Assembly (NCBI GenBank): GCA_031769625.1
Contig: JAUIMM010000113.1
Span: 15,286,501-15,350,500 of the forward strand
Origin: Taudactylus pleione
Lineage: Eukaryota > Chordata > Amphibia > Anura > Myobatrachidae
Direction: 5' to 3'
Length of the DNA stretch: 64,000 nucleotides
The stretch's first letter is position 1. Each line of letters begins with the position of its first letter. Position numbers and translations under genes: made by a program. Of this stretch, positions 20,351 to 32,921 are shown piece after piece. Below the pieces are notes generated by a model. That model saw only the letters and a program-made list of their open reading frames with translations, had not been told where the DNA came from and did no database searches.

Positions 20351-22736
20351 TATATGAAAGATATATCTTATATATTAATTCTATGGTCTCCACTATCACA
20401 AGATGTAAACATCACATACTTGAGAAGCCCGGGGAGGAGAAGCAGATGGGCGGCAATGGGGGAGCGAGGCCTGATGTTTTGCGTAATTAAGTACGGTAAA
20501 CTGCTGCGAAAAGCGCATATTTAAATAGGGGCGGGGCCAACTGACTGCATTATTGGCATTGTGGTAGCGGGGGCGGGCCCAAAATGACGCGATCGCATGA
20601 CCCCGCCCCCGTGATGCCTCCAAACGTCAGGCACCCGTCCGGACACACCCCCTTTTCCGGCCATGCCCCCCGCTACCCTGCCGATCTGGCTGCTCCCTCC
20701 CGGAAGGAGCAGCCAGAAAGTCGGCAACTATGTGTAAGTTGCATTTCCCAGAAGTCTGCTCTCTTGAGCAGCAGTGGTTTATTTAGGAACGTAACTATAT
20801 CATCTGTATACATGAAGTACCTACCGACCTTATCAGACAGATGTTTATTAATGTCACTAAACACAGACTTAATATACAGGGAATGATCTCATTGGTGGGT
20901 ATGCACCAGTACAGACAGGTGATATAAAGGTTCTTCACAGCAGGATCATAGCATCAGGCAATTGTCTGTGAGGCTTAGAAGAGTAATGAGGCGTCTTGTG
21001 AGTGGATATTGGCCAGTTATATGACATGTAATACACTCATGCGTCTCACTCTTCTGTGGGTACACTCCAATGCTGCCAGCTTTATGGGTGATGGCATTAA
21101 ATAATACAACTTGGATGTGATAGCCTTTAAAACCTTAAAAAACAGCTTAAATATTTTCAATTTAAAGGGATTGTAACATTTCCGATTTTCCTCACTTAAT
21201 TTTGTCCAGCATGGGAGCCAATAGGAGGGTCATTAGGACACTATCTGGTACCAGCGGGCAGCACAAGTTCGGGTACGGGGACAGCACAAGGCAGAATTCT
21301 GCCATGCTACGGCCCTGACACAGGCTGTAAGAAAACGTAAGGTGCTGTGTCTGCTAGTCCTTTACCTGCTCTCTGTCATATTTTTTGTGTCTATTTTGGA
21401 CTTGGCCACACCCCTCAGTGACATCATTTCTACCTTTATATCCCACACATTGCCATCAGCCCACACCCATAGACTTCTGTATAGTGAGATTATCAATACT
21501 CAGTTATACTGACAGGAGAGTACTGGGAGGCATTACAGATTCTGGGGGAGAGAAGCAGAACAATGGAAGTGTAGTAATAGTGAGCTCGGCAAGCAGCCTT
21601 AGTATCACCGTCATAGGAATTGCATAAAGTAATGTAACAAGAATCTATGAATGCATTTATACCTTAATAGTTATATTAGATAAATACAAAAGGAAAAAAA
21701 TACATTGTTGAGGTCCCTATAAAATCTTGACCCTAGTTACAGGATTGGAGCCCTTACCACATCCCAACGTTATCACATCCCCCTGAGGTGTCAGTAATCT
21801 ATGTGGGCTTCATACACATATTATATGTAATTCAGCATTTAATGATCGGCATATAAGGGAAATCCTACATGTTGGATTTCACCGATGCCCCGACCCCAGC
21901 CTCTGGGATCAGGGTATTAGCCCAATCCATCGCTGATGTATGGGGCCCTTTAGATCATATTCCTGAATCTGTAGCAGCAGATCTACTTATCAGGAGTTTA
22001 TCACCTGTATATGATGTTATTATTCACTTGCAATTCTCTCTTACATACATATGTAACATCCCCAATTTGGTTGGATGTCACTTAGTGGATCGTACCTGCT
22101 TTTCTTCTGGAACCTGGTTGGGGCGTGGATCAGTGCGTTCCTCTTTCAGGCTCCTCCTATCACAGCAGAGAGACAGCAGACCCCCCAGAACCCAGCACAG
22201 AAACCAGACCAATATAAAGAAATGGGGGTTTATTCCTCTGGATCACTATTCTACTAGAACAATTCTAAATGAACATTAGAACATGCAATATTGTTGCAAT
22301 GTAAAAGGTACACATACAGGATATCACATTAATAAGCTTAGGTTCACTCTATACATACTGTATACTTCTAATAAAACCTCATGCTAAAAATATGAATGCC
22401 AACCTGCTCCCTCTATGTGTTAGATGTAATTAAACTAAATATACCAAGTTGCAGTTGTAGTTAGCAGAATCTCTAATGGTTCAACTATAAATTCAATAGA
22501 GAGCACAATGTCCCTGGGAGTACACAGAATTCACTGTACAGCCTTTCGTTTGTGCACAAACTTTATAGATGACACTGAACTGTATTACTGGTATCCAACA
22601 TGGCGTCACTGCCTGTGGGGCCACTGCACAGTTCTGTCTTATACACTACTGCTGTATATCCTGCTGCAGGCTTCTCTCACTGTACAGCAGTATGCTGGCT
22701 GCCCTGAGATCACAGACTTCTATGTGCTGACTGATC
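20351..22736. other. Unassigned intergenic region
   Basis: No supported gene. 20520-20700 is GC-rich with CCCCGCCCCC and its complement, suggesting an unclassified foldback. The frames at 21385-21627 and 21869-22279 have no domain I recognise. Confidence 0.35.
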
Positions 22737-22739
22737 TCA

Positions 22740-23276
22740 GGGCCTGATTCAGACCCGCTCGCGAGCGATGAGCGCTCGCGAGCGATGAGCGCTCGCAACC
22801 GGGTCGCTGGTGGCCCAGAGCGCATGCGCACGACGGAGCCGGCTCCATCGTGCGCATGGACGAGACCCCGATAGCGACGGGCACTCCGTCGCTCCGGGTC
22901 TCGTACCAAAGGGGGCTTGCTGTCGTTGTTTAGTGACAGCACGTCCCCTTTGGTGGGCGGGCCGGGGGAGTGGCTGCCCTAACGGAGGCGTTCCCATGTG
23001 AATCAGGAGTGATGTCAGTGGGAGAGATTTCGGCTGTTAGAGCAGAAATCTCTCTGGGGCTTGCGGCAACGAGACCCTACCACAAGGGTCTCGTCGCAAG
23101 CCCGATTGTTCGCGATGGTCTTGACCATCGCGACCATCTTCCTGGCCGCTCGCTATAGCTGTGGGTGGTCACCCACAGCTATGCAAGCGGCCAGGAGGCC
23201 GTTCTAAAAAAAAAAAAAGACCAACCCTGATTCAGAGCGAGCGCTCTGTCAGATCATCCGGCTCTGAATCAGGGCC
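22740..23276. mobile_element. Multi-hairpin Harbinger-like MITE, TSD TCA
   Basis: The ends GGGCCTGATTCAGA and TCTGAATCAGGGCC are inverted with one mismatch, and TCA is duplicated at 22737-22739 and 23277-23279. The interior is a chain of local hairpins, for example GAAATCTCTC/GAGAGATTTC, GAGACCCT/AGGGTCTC, CGCGATGGTC/GACCATCGCG and GTGGGTGGTCACCCAC. It belongs with 46054, 49037, 49421, 49777 and 57304. Non-coding. Confidence 0.88.
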
Positions 23277-23719
23277 TCAGTCTTTACTGTGGTGCTTCTC
23301 ACGTGACATGTGCTGTAATGCTTGGGGTACCTGTGCAGATGCCAGCACTTGTCTTTGCAGCATGCACACTCTCTCCTCTCCTTTGGGCTGCAGCAGCTTC
23401 AACAGATCTGTGTCCTATCAGCTTCTCTAGTCCTGCTGCCTTACATGGAAGGGGTCTCCTCCTCACAGTTACCCCAATCAGTTGCTGATCCCTGCTCTCT
23501 GTGCCCTCAGTCACAGCACTCTCCAGCACACACCACAGCTCCTGTCATGCTCCTCTCTCTCTTCCTTGGTTTTACTTTCAGTCCTGTGCTGTGTAGTGCT
23601 GCTCACAGTTGGCTACTCCTGGGTCCTAGAGTCCCTCCTCACTGCGGATCCAGAACTTTCCCCAGCACAGGGCAGCACATAAAAGTCCACATAAATTAGA
23701 TCCTTATGGGGTATCACAC
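23277..23719. other. Unassigned spacer between two MITEs
   Basis: Cys/Ser/Leu-rich short frames only; no domain. The flank of the previous MITE continues without an obvious repeat. Confidence 0.3.
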
Positions 23720-23727
23720 ATACAATT

Positions 23728-24014
23728 CAGGGGCATTTTAGGAGAGGAGGGGGCCCTTGTGCAGCCTCCATTTGGGCCCCTTCCTCTATGTCAGCGCACT
23801 GAGTACAGTAGATTCTGGCTTCACGTGCAGACCACTGTTTCCCAGTGATTTTTTGCTGCTCTGTAGCGCCGCTATGATGCTGTGGAGCAGCACACTGGAG
23901 TCTGTGGAAAGGTAAGTATAATTACCTATGGGTGCAGGGTGTGTGGTGTGGGCCCTGTGGACCCAGGGGCCAGTGTGCCCCGCACACCTTGCACCCATTA
24001 TAAAGACGCCTATG
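23728..24014. mobile_element. Non-autonomous hAT element, 8-bp TSD with one mismatch
   Basis: The left end CAGGGGCATTTTAGGAG and the complement of the right end AAGACGCCTATG are related inverted termini. The flanks are ATACAATT (23720-23727) and ATACAAAT (24015-24022). The interior is non-coding. Confidence 0.78.
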
Positions 24015-24430
24015 ATACAAATATAATGTTTCCCTACAAATTCTTGATCAAATACATTAGAGCTGGGCTAACAAATTTTTCTAAAATCTAGGAGACAGGA
24101 TTAAAATGTAGGACCCAGACCCCCCCTCCCCTTACCCCGGGACAGCATAACTGAGCCCCCCCAACCCCGGGCAACCAACCCCCACAGCCACACCACTAAT
24201 GGAGAGGAGGAGTAGTCAGCACAGGGGACACTCAGCACATGCACTCCTGTGCATTAAATGGCCGCCGTAATACAACAGGCTGGCACGTCCACAAATCTCT
24301 GCTGGGCCTGACAAGGAACTGTTTCCTCCCTTCCTGCAAAATCTTGTCGCCAGGCAGCTAAATCTGGTTGCCATGGCGACCTGGCCCTGGGGATTTGTTG
24401 AGCCCTGCATTAGAGGCATCCATCTATTTC

Positions 24431-24765
24431 ATACCTCCCAACTTTTGAAGGTCGGGAAGAGGGACCCTTCTAGCCGTAGGTGGGCGCGTCCAAAAAGGGG
24501 GCAGGGCTTCAAAAAAAGGGGACGGGGCATCTAGAAAACAGGGTGGAGCCTCGCTGAAACCCTGTTTATGTCACTATAGGGGGGCGTGCCCAGCACTCTC
24601 CGAGATGCTGGGCAGCCCCCAGGCTCTCCTTACACTAGTGAATAGATGCTGTGCGCATCGCACGGCATCTATTCACCTTCTGCACACCCACTGCTCTGCT
24701 ATGCTGGTGTGCTCTCCCCAACTCCCCCCCTACCGCGTGACACTGTGGCCCGCAGTAGGACAGTC
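24431..24765. mobile_element. hAT-like MITE relative (ATACCTCCCAAC terminus)
   Basis: The left end ATACCTCCCAACTTTTGAAG resembles the 973-1271 element. A right end is suggested by CAGTCCCAGAAAAACGAGGT at about 24760-24780 (complement ACCTCG). No clean target duplication was found, so the right boundary is approximate. Confidence 0.5.
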
Positions 24766-24789
24766 CCAGAAAAACGAGGTATGGCTATA

Positions 24790-25372
24790 CTCGTAATTTC
24801 TCCATAATCCCTCCTCATTTGTATTATTATCTGCATCTCTAGGTTCTCAGGTTACAGAACTCTCAGCTTCTCTTATGCTTTATCTAAGCTGAACTTTCAC
24901 CCTATCAGCCTCCCCACTTACTCCTCCTGTCTCCTCACCTTTACAGGGAATTGTATAAAAAAAAGGCAACAACAAAATATATTTGAAACAAAATACAATT
25001 ATTTATAGTAATTATCACAAGTAAAATGCAACTTTTTTTCTCTGTATTTTAAAATAGGGAATTCTTACAAACTTGTCCTATAAGAGAAACAAGATGGTGG
25101 AAGCCTCATGACTAACAAAGAATCATCCTTCAGCACTCAGGAGAGGATAAACTCCCTGTGGAGGAAACCTCTGGGGACCCATGGCTGAAGGACTGCCCAT
25201 CCCTCTGGGCATTAGGAGGCTATGCAGATTTTGCCCGGGCCCCCCACGTCGTGCCCTTCCATATCATGGGGTAACATTGTCTGGTGCTTATTAATGATCC
25301 CCAGTGTGATCAGCAGACATTAGCGTTTAGGCGGGTAACCCCATCTCTCTACATTATATAGTGGGGGAGATA
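24790..25372. other. Unassigned AT-rich spacer
   Basis: No gene or repeat recognised with confidence. Confidence 0.3.
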
Positions 25373-25819
25373 AAGGCCCTGATTCAGACACGGACGCAAG
25401 TGGGCGTACGTACGTTCGGCGTACGTAAAAAAATATTTAAATTCAAGCACTCGCTCGTATTTTCGTACGCAGCTAAAAATCCGCCCCAAACTCAACAGAC
25501 CCCTCCTCTAACTAACGAGCGTGCCAAATAGAGAGCGTACATCCCCGAAATGGCTTGAAGGGAACGCACGCACAAGTACAAACCGGAAGTGGGCCTGTCA
25601 GATTCCGATTACCTGCTCGTTTATTCTGCCTACCTCCCTCAATCGTATCATGCCAATCAATGTATCAATTAGCTTAATTGTTTTTTTTTTCCAACACAAT
25701 GCAATAAACTTTAGTCTTGTCCGTGTTTGTGTTTACCCGCAGAATACGTACGGCTTAAACATTCGCTTTTATTGGGCAAGATACATGTTAGCCCCAATTA
25801 AACAATTGTTCTATTTGTT
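25373..25819. mobile_element. Harbinger-like left end, truncated
   Basis: GGCCCTGATTCAGACACGG begins here, followed by palindromic GTACGTACG/CGTACGTA segments, but no matching right end appears before the next element at 25820. Probably a truncated or right-disrupted MITE. Confidence 0.5.
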
Positions 25820-26251
25820 TTAGAGATGAGCGGTTCGGATTCTGTGGAATCCGAACCGCTCCGAACATTGGGGATCCGAGTCCACCCGAACCCTGTTTGG
25901 GTGTTCACCGCCTGACTCGGATCCCCGTTCGGGGCCGAACGTTGGCCGCCTGATGTCGGATTCTCACTAGAGAATCCGACATCAGATCTCCTCGCGTGTA
26001 GGGCAGAGCGCAGTGATAGCGCTCTGCCCTACACAGACACAGACACACAGCCGCCAGCAGCAGCTGTGTGTTTGTCACAGCAGCCAATGAGAGTCACACA
26101 GACTCTCATTGGCTGCTGTACGGAGGGAGCCGGCTGGAGCTCACACATGAGCTCTGTCTTCCGGCTCCCTCCTCAGCGTGTGACAGAGCGGACTGCGCGG
26201 GAGCGGGGATACAGGTAAGTTTTTATTTTTTATTTTTTTATTTGTGCAAGG

Positions 26252-26995
26252 GCCGGGGGCACTACTGGGGGGGGTCTGCACTACTGGGGGGGGTCTGCTA
26301 CTGGGGGGGCTATACTACTGGGGGGGCCATACTACAGAGGGGCCTGCTACTGGGGGGGGCTATACTACTGGGGGGGGTCTGCACTACTGGGGGGGTCTGC
26401 TACTGGGGGGGGGCTATACTACTGGGGGGGCCATACTACAGAGGGGCCTGCTACTGGGGGGCTATACTACGGGGGGGGGTCTGCTACTGGGGGGGCCATA
26501 CTACTGGGGGGGATCTGCACTACTGGGGGGGCTATACTACTGGGGGGGCCATACTACAGAGGGGCCTGCTACTGGGGGGGGCTATACTACTGGGGGGGGT
26601 CTGCTACTGGGGGGGGCTATACTACTGGGGGGGCCATACTACAGAGGGGCCTGCTACTGGGGGGGGCTATACTACTGGGGGGGGTCTGCTTCTGGGGGGA
26701 CCATACTACTGAGGGGCCTGCTACTGGGGGGGGGCCATACTACTGGGGGGCTTACTACTACTGGGGGGGGGCTGCTACTGGGGCAGCCTACTACAGGGGG
26801 GGCCATACTACAGGGGGGGCCCATACTACAGGGGGGGCTACTACTGGGGCAGCCTACTACTGGGGGGGCCTGCTAATGGGGGGCATACTGCTGGGTGGCA
26901 TGCTAATGGGGGGCATACTACTGGGGGGGCCTGCTAATGGGGGGCATACTACTGGGGGGCATTCTACTGGGGGCACTGCATAGTGGACCCTACTA
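26252..26995. repeat. G-rich tandem repeat (CTACTGGGGGGG units)
   Basis: Dozens of units of 'CTACTGGGGGGGNNATA' and 'CTACAGAGGGGCCTG' type. Runs of 6-9 guanines recur every 10-20 bases on the plus strand. The Gly/Tyr/Leu-rich frames across it are artefacts of the repeat. Confidence 0.93.
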
Positions 26996-27170
26996 CTAAG
27001 GGGACTGCATAGAGGGCACCACTGCTGGGGGACATTGTGTAAGGGACACCGCTACTGTGGGCATTGTGTAAAAGGGTCACTACTGTGGGCATTGTGTAAA
27101 AGGGGCACTACTGTGTGTCGTAACATAAATAAGAGACACTACTTTATGGTGTAATGTGAATCAGGCCCTA
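26996..27170. repeat. Degenerate GGCACTACTGTG-type units
   Basis: Units such as GGGGCACTACTGTG and CATTGTGTAAAAGGG follow the G-rich block. Their form recalls the 31-bp minisatellite at 59690-60520. Confidence 0.6.
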
Positions 27171-27689
27171 TGTGCGGTGTAATGCTAATAAGATTGTGCA
27201 CTGTGACTCCTAGGGCCGTAGCCCACTTTGTAAACAAGTACTGTGACTCTGCTGGCCGTACCCCACTGGGTGGGTGCACTACTTTTCATTTCTGCCACTG
27301 CTGTGTGGCAATGTGTCATAGATGTGCTTTATACTGTGGTGTCTGTGTCGTTGTGCCGCTGCTTTGTCGCTTAGTAACCAGTCAGCTCACTGCAACCTTT
27401 GGCCAATAATGTTGAAAACAATATTATAAGCTGTGATATGGTCTAAATTGACTGGAAATTAATGTTATTGAGGTTAATAATACTCTAGGAAGAAAAAAAA
27501 GACCAATTTATGTGATTTTAGCTTTTTTTGTCAATTTTTGTAAAAAAATCCAAATCCAAATCCAAAGCCAGTCACCGCAGTTTGGCAAATCCAAATCCAA
27601 ATCCAAAGCCGGACGACGAATTAGAACCAAATCCGAATCCAAATCCGGCAAAAATGGTCCGGCGCACATCCCTAATTCTTATGTGTACT

Positions 27690-28690
27690 TCCACATTTAT
27701 TATATATATTATAATCTGCCCATGCGGATTTTATTATGTGGGGAAAACAGTGAGGATGATGCGGGAAAGAATGGCCCTGCACCGCTCAGCCATAAGATCA
27801 GCATTGGCAGGCAATCCAACGGACCAACCTGTATCAAGGCATTATGCGGAAAGACACCACAGCTTGGCACAATTTCAACATAAAATAATTGACCACATCC
27901 CACTTACATTGAGAAGAGGAGACAGAGCTGGACATCTATTATGTATGGAAGCGAAATGGATCATGAAATTGAACACTATTATCCCTAGAGGTCTCAATGA
28001 CAAAATTTGCTGGAATGCGCTATGATTCCTGTAGAGAGTGCAACAATAGGGAGTATCCCTTATTTATGGTATAATGGGTTCTTGGTTCTCTCAATATGTC
28101 TATTTGTCTCGGTTTAGGATATTTTCTAGATATTCTGTTTTTAACTAGTCACATTCTCAATTTATGCTGACTATCATGGGATTCCCATTATTGGGAGTTA
28201 TTTGGCAGCATGGATTAACAGTGTGTGCAGCATTGTCAAAATTGAAGTTCTAATTGCAATGTAATTATTTAATGTAGACATTGTTGCAATAGTCTGTGTT
28301 TTAAAGGTGGTGGTTTTATGCACTTATTATTGTTTTTTGCATGCCCCAGTGATGCGGTACAGTCGGGCTGCATCCCGTTACCATGGGAGCAGCAGCCAGT
28401 CGACTGGTAACACGTCATCAGAGGGAGACGTGCCCTGCAGCGTGCAGACGCGGGCGACTCCGGGGAAGTAATGACACACTCGGGTGCTATAAAGTTAAGA
28501 CTGTTGTCTTTTTTACTTTTGATACCTTGACAAAAGGGCATAGTAGCCCTGAAACGTTGGTGACACAATAAAGAGTTTGATCTGTTAAGACCTCCAGTGC
28601 CGCTGAATATTGGGTCTGCTACGAATTTTTGCGGAGGGCACGGAGGCAAAGAAAACTTTGTTTGGAGTAGTGCCGGACCAGTTTGGATTG
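27690..28690 (+). mobile_element. Penelope-like element 3' end (GIY-YIG plus 3' UTR)
   Basis: Abrupt start just inside the endonuclease domain, then coding sequence to TGA at 28023-28025 and about 660 bp of 3' region with AATAAA at 28567-28572, running to a (TA)n tract at 28692-28711. It is strongly 5'-truncated, with no RT seen. Its sequence is clearly different from the first Penelope element at the nucleotide level. Confidence 0.8.
27696..28025 (+). pseudogene. Penelope GIY-YIG endonuclease fragment
   Basis: The translation contains CPCGFYYVGKTVRMMRERM (GIY-YIG motif with YVG, Cys pair and catalytic Arg), HRSAIR, and near the C-terminus EAKWIMKLNTIIPRG with the distal Glu, ending CWNAL and stop. 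The same frame stays open upstream to 27528, but that part lies in the hAT end, so no genuine start exists. The endonuclease residues look intact though the element is truncated. Confidence 0.82.
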
Positions 28691-28691
28691 G

Positions 28692-28711
28692 TATATATAT
28701 ATATATATATA
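28692..28711. repeat. (TA)n microsatellite
   Basis: TA tract at the 3' end of the Penelope fragment. Confidence 0.9.
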
Positions 28712-28978
28712 GTACATATAAACCTAGGTCACCTAAGCCGTTCCGCCCCCAAAGGTGACCTGCCTCCCATTCCCTCCATCCCATTATACTTACCCCCCTC
28801 GTTCCTGGTCCTCTTCATTCCTGGCGTTAGGTGTGACATGCATATTGTCAGGCTCCAATATCATTATAATAAATCTATGAATATTTGTATGAGTACATGT
28901 GGCCTCATGGCAAGCCACCATCTAAGCATGTCGGTGCCGGGAACCGGAGATGCTCGGCCATGAACTCACACGGGTGAT

Positions 28979-29027
28979 ATACTATATATATATATATGTG
29001 TGTTTGTGTATATGTTATAGATATATA

Positions 29028-29070
<43 letters not shown>

Positions 29071-29092
29071 CATGCATACATTATATATGCAT

Positions 29093-29125
<33 letters not shown>
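28979..29125. repeat. Compound TA/TATG microsatellite
   Basis: Several TA tracts with TATG and CACA interruptions, plus a short CATACATTATAT repeat. The Tyr/Ile repeat frames across it are artefacts. Confidence 0.9.
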
Positions 29126-29136
<11 letters not shown>

Positions 29137-29915
29137 CTACAGAGAAAGTGTATATATGTATAGACATTAGATACAGTCTGCAGTGTAGTATATATCTCCT
29201 GGAACATAACATTCAAAAAATTCTCTGCCACTTGCAGATAAAGCACACCTTTTTCAGAGCCACTCAAGCTCAGGTTGGAGGACATCCCGTCCCCGATGAT
29301 CAGCTGCAGTACACTTCACATCACCGGGCTGGGCTGTCATTACTGAGAGCATATCCCCGCATAGCCAGCTTTCGGTAATGGTCGCAACGGGCGGCAGCCG
29401 GCGGTACCTATGTGATGTCACATGGTGTGACATCACATGACGCGGAGATGGCTGCACAGTGCACAGGGAAGGCTAGTATCCCGCTATCTATTTGAATCGT
29501 CGAGGGAGGAAGGTGGATGTCCAGTGGGGTTTAAGTGGGCAGGGTTTTGGACAGCGCTGGTAGGCAGGATGTGTTGCTGTAACAGGGAATAAAAATGGTA
29601 ATGTCTGAACCCCCTTCACCGAGAGGACGTCATCAGCCAGTGTCCAGCGTCATTCCCTGCCATCCAAGTGGGCATAGAGGGGGAATATAACCATGTGGTG
29701 AGCGTAGCGAGTCACCGTGCCCGAAGCGTGGCGAGCGCAACGAGCCCGCGAGGGGACAACAAAGTTGTGCAAGTGGGGACAAAGTACTTCTTTAGCTGGC
29801 TGTCATGGGCAGGAACTGCACTTCCACCCTCACTGCACGTCACTTCCAGGTCCCTAGCGCGAAGGGGAAATACAGCCAACCGAATAAAAATGTCCTGTCT
29901 ACAGCAGCACAACGG
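29126..29915. other. Unassigned, includes short GAGCG-type repetitive segment
   Basis: 29697-29760 has a run of GAGCG/AGCGAG-like words (GTGAGCGTAGCGAG, GTGGCGAGCGCAACGAG) that looks like part of a dispersed repeat. No gene. Confidence 0.35.
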
Positions 29916-29987
29916 ATCCTGTGGGCCTATTTTGATGGGAAGGCCTGGAGCTGGAGCTCCACCCGCCCCATTATTAATCTGGCCCTG
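29916..29987. mobile_element. hAT right-terminal fragment
   Basis: ATTATTAATCTGGCCCTG ends here; the complement begins CAGGGCCAGATTAAT and continues in parallel with the left half of the element at 36059-36393, including GGAGCTCCAGCTCCAGGCC. The other end was not found. Confidence 0.6.
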
Positions 29988-32645
29988 AGTGCGATTCATG
30001 AAAGAACCACTTCTGCTGCATCGCATTCGCCGTCTCAGTCTCCCCGCCTCCCCCCTGTAGCCGCTTCCTGCTTCACCGGCGCGCACACAGGTCCAGCTCA
30101 ACAAGTCCAGCTCAATGACGCATGAATTGTTACTGACCAGAGCTATATATCAAACTGATGCGATATATAGTGAAAAGTAACAATTCTATTTCTCATTCTT
30201 TATAAATAGACCCCAGAGTGTATGACTGCTGGTACTGACAATATTACACCCACATGCAAACTCTAGGATTGGAATATACATTGCAGTTCAGCAGGTGCAG
30301 ATTGTACATTTTAGGGGGTTTTCTCCTATTAGCAAGGGGGGCACAAGCTTTTATACCTCCTAAAAAAAAAGAAGCACTTTCAATGGAGTATCTCCTGTAC
30401 CATCTACATGTGCACTTTATATGGGAAAATACCAATGTAATATAAACACTTAAAAGTTAAAATATGATCAATAAAGACTGAAATGTGGTCAAAACACAGA
30501 AAAAAAACAGTTTTCAGAGTTTTGTCTGCATTTTCCATATGTACCAATCTGGCAATGCGATACATTCCGGAGCTTGGACCTGGTGGGCAACGCCCTCTGC
30601 AGATGGTGCTGCCCAATAGAAGCCTATGGGCTTCTTTTTGCATTGTGCTGGGAGAGGGATACAACCAGATCCCTCCCATCACCCTCTTCGGCACGAGCAT
30701 TATATGATGCATGCGCAGAGGGACTTCTGGGTTAAAAACCCAGAAATCCTCTCTTCTCAAAGGTGTGTATCCGATAAATGGCGGGATATACCACATCCAC
30801 GATGCGATGCTTAGTACATCCCGCTCTCAATATTAAATTTGGTTCTAGCCTGTCAATCGTATTTGTGCAAAAAATAAATCTACAAATTATTATTATTATT
30901 ATTTTATTATATTTTTTTTTAGTCAATAAAAGATCATTCAAATGCCAAATTATATATCTTGCTTGACTAATTGAAATATGTCTACCCAACTGTTGGATAG
31001 GAGGGTGCTAGATATTATTGGCCTAAATTCATACTTGCCTACCCTCCCGATTCAGCCTGGAGCCTACAGAAAATCAGGTGCCGCTCCGGGCCCCCCGGAA
31101 AGGCAGGCAAGCCTCCTGGGCCCCAGCGACCCTTCCGCCCCCCACTGCACTCACAGTATAAATCCCGACAGTGGAGGGGCTGGTGACGCGATTCGCGCTG
31201 AATTGCATCATCGTGGCCCCACCCCTTGCCGCACAATGCCATTAATAATGGCATTGTGAAGAGGGGGCGGAGCCGCGATCGCAATGTCACACTTCCATGC
31301 TCCGACCCCAAATACACATCATCTCCGTGCAACGACCCTTTTTTACCGCGACTCACCCCCCGCCGAGAAAACCCGACAGCTCCCTCGCACGCATTTCAGT
31401 ATACGGAAGTGGTTCCAAGTCAGCTGCATCTCGGTTGCTTCTCACATAGGCCTGAATGAGTGTTACTGGGTGGCAATGGGCATTCTCACACAGAAGCGAC
31501 CCATGGGCGTGTAGACAGCGTTACAGAGTTGTCCGTATGCAGAGATTTGTTTGATCTCAGTTGGATCTCCAGGTGATTACGGCTTCTATCGTAAGTGGAG
31601 GGCTGGGGGCAGTGCGGTCGCATAGATGCGGTCGGTTGGAACACAGGTGGATGTTAGCATGGATTCATTATGAGGGTGACATTGTCAGAACATTTCCATA
31701 TGTATTATTTGCTGGTAATACATTAAATACAGCTAAATGCCCCCATCAGTCATTGTCCCACCTGAGGCAAAGGGATAAATTTACTATGTGGCACTTTTCA
31801 AAACCACAGTGTCTACAGCTGTTTCGGCTGCTGGATTTAAAGAGGCAACTATATGCAAAACAAAAACACACCTAGTTTTGTATTGAATACGATTGCCCAT
31901 TTAAATCCAGCGGCTGGCCTCCGCTGAAGATACAGCAGCGTTGAAAAGCTCTGCATAGAAAGTTTAGTCCAAAGTATTTACCGCTTCATGGCAGACTCTC
32001 CCTTGTTTACATTTGATCAAAAGGTTATGTAATGTATCATTACTTGAGAAAATCTTTTAATATTTTAATATATTGAAGCAATTAGCATCACTATTACATT
32101 ATCAGAAAAATTAGGGTGAACATGAGCAATAATCCAACAAGAGACCTAATACTAATAATATGGCAACCAAAAAGACAGAATAAACAGAATTAGTAACAGT
32201 TATTTGATGAGGATATTGATGAAGACGGTTTCTGTTTTATACAATTTATAACACACACACACACACTTATATAATTCTTTACACACACATTGTTTGAATG
32301 TCAACGATAAAAGGAAGTTGTATTTACCTGTTCCTTGTGTGTATTCATGCCATTTTACTATTTGACCACCAGATGGCAGTTGTCATCTCTAGAACAGTGA
32401 AGTGCATGTCTGCCAAGTAAGTTACAAAGTAGAGCTGCTATGTTTTTGGGATTTGCACATTACTACTGTAATGTACTACTATAATTTATTATTCCTGCAC
32501 TGTACCTATTATAGCTCTAACCAGAAAAGGATAAATTCAGAATATCTGTTTCTCAGTTCCTGATGGCAGAATACTCTACAACCACGTTCTGTTCATCCAT
32601 TTATTTATTCCATAGACAAATAACCTTACAGTTTCACATGTCCCA
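29988..32645. other. Unassigned region with weak repeat signals
   Basis: CATACTTGCCTACCCTCCCG at about 31031 looks like the end of a MITE but I could not pair it. Short CA tract at 32253-32267. No gene supported. Confidence 0.3.
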
Positions 32646-32921
32646 TTAAAGGTGCGTACACACGGTATGATATCTATGAACGATTACGATAATGTTCAAC
32701 GATATATTGTTCATTTTTATGCAGTGAACGACCAACAATGCGCATTCCAGCATGAACGATGACGATATCTATGATCGTCCGTACATGCAGACCAACTTGC
32801 ACGATATTGTCAACTTTGCCTGTTCAGAGATTTGGCAGGATGACTTCACTGAAAGATATCTTTGAAAGATATCTTTCAAGTCGCTGGTGGAACAGATCGC
32901 ACCGTGTGTATGCAGCTTTAG
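32646..32921. mobile_element. TTAA-type (Kolobok/T2-like) MITE
   Basis: TTAAAGGTGCGTACACACGG on the left and the complement of ACCGTGTGTATGCAGCTTTA on the right form inverted termini. The left TTAA is intact and the right one is altered. The interior has several ATCGT/ACGAT-rich hairpins. Non-coding. Confidence 0.65.

Larger units (their letters stand above)
25820..27675. mobile_element. Non-autonomous hAT related to the 5.6-kb element, inverted orientation
   Basis: The left end TTAGAGATGAGCGGTTCGGA and its following CGGATTC/GAATCCG hairpin match the right end of the 5.6-kb hAT (10060-10110). The right end GCACATCCCTAA, with AACCTCAATAAC-type and GGATTTGGATTT-type sequences (27440-27670), matches the left end (4511-4800), read on the opposite strand. 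The transposase gene is absent; the interior holds a CAGCAGCCAATGAGAGTC hairpin (26080-26126) and a G-rich repeat. No 8-bp duplication was evident. Confidence 0.72.

Noticed and set aside
26068..26876. Long Gly/Tyr/Leu-rich frames (over 200 codons) on the plus strand
   Set aside because: They are translations of the CTACTGGGGGGG repeat; two frames are open simultaneously because the repeat lacks stops. No domain or codon signal.
27528..27690. N-terminal extension of the second Penelope frame
   Set aside because: This part lies in the hAT terminal region (GGATTTGGATTT repeats), open by chance upstream of the endonuclease.
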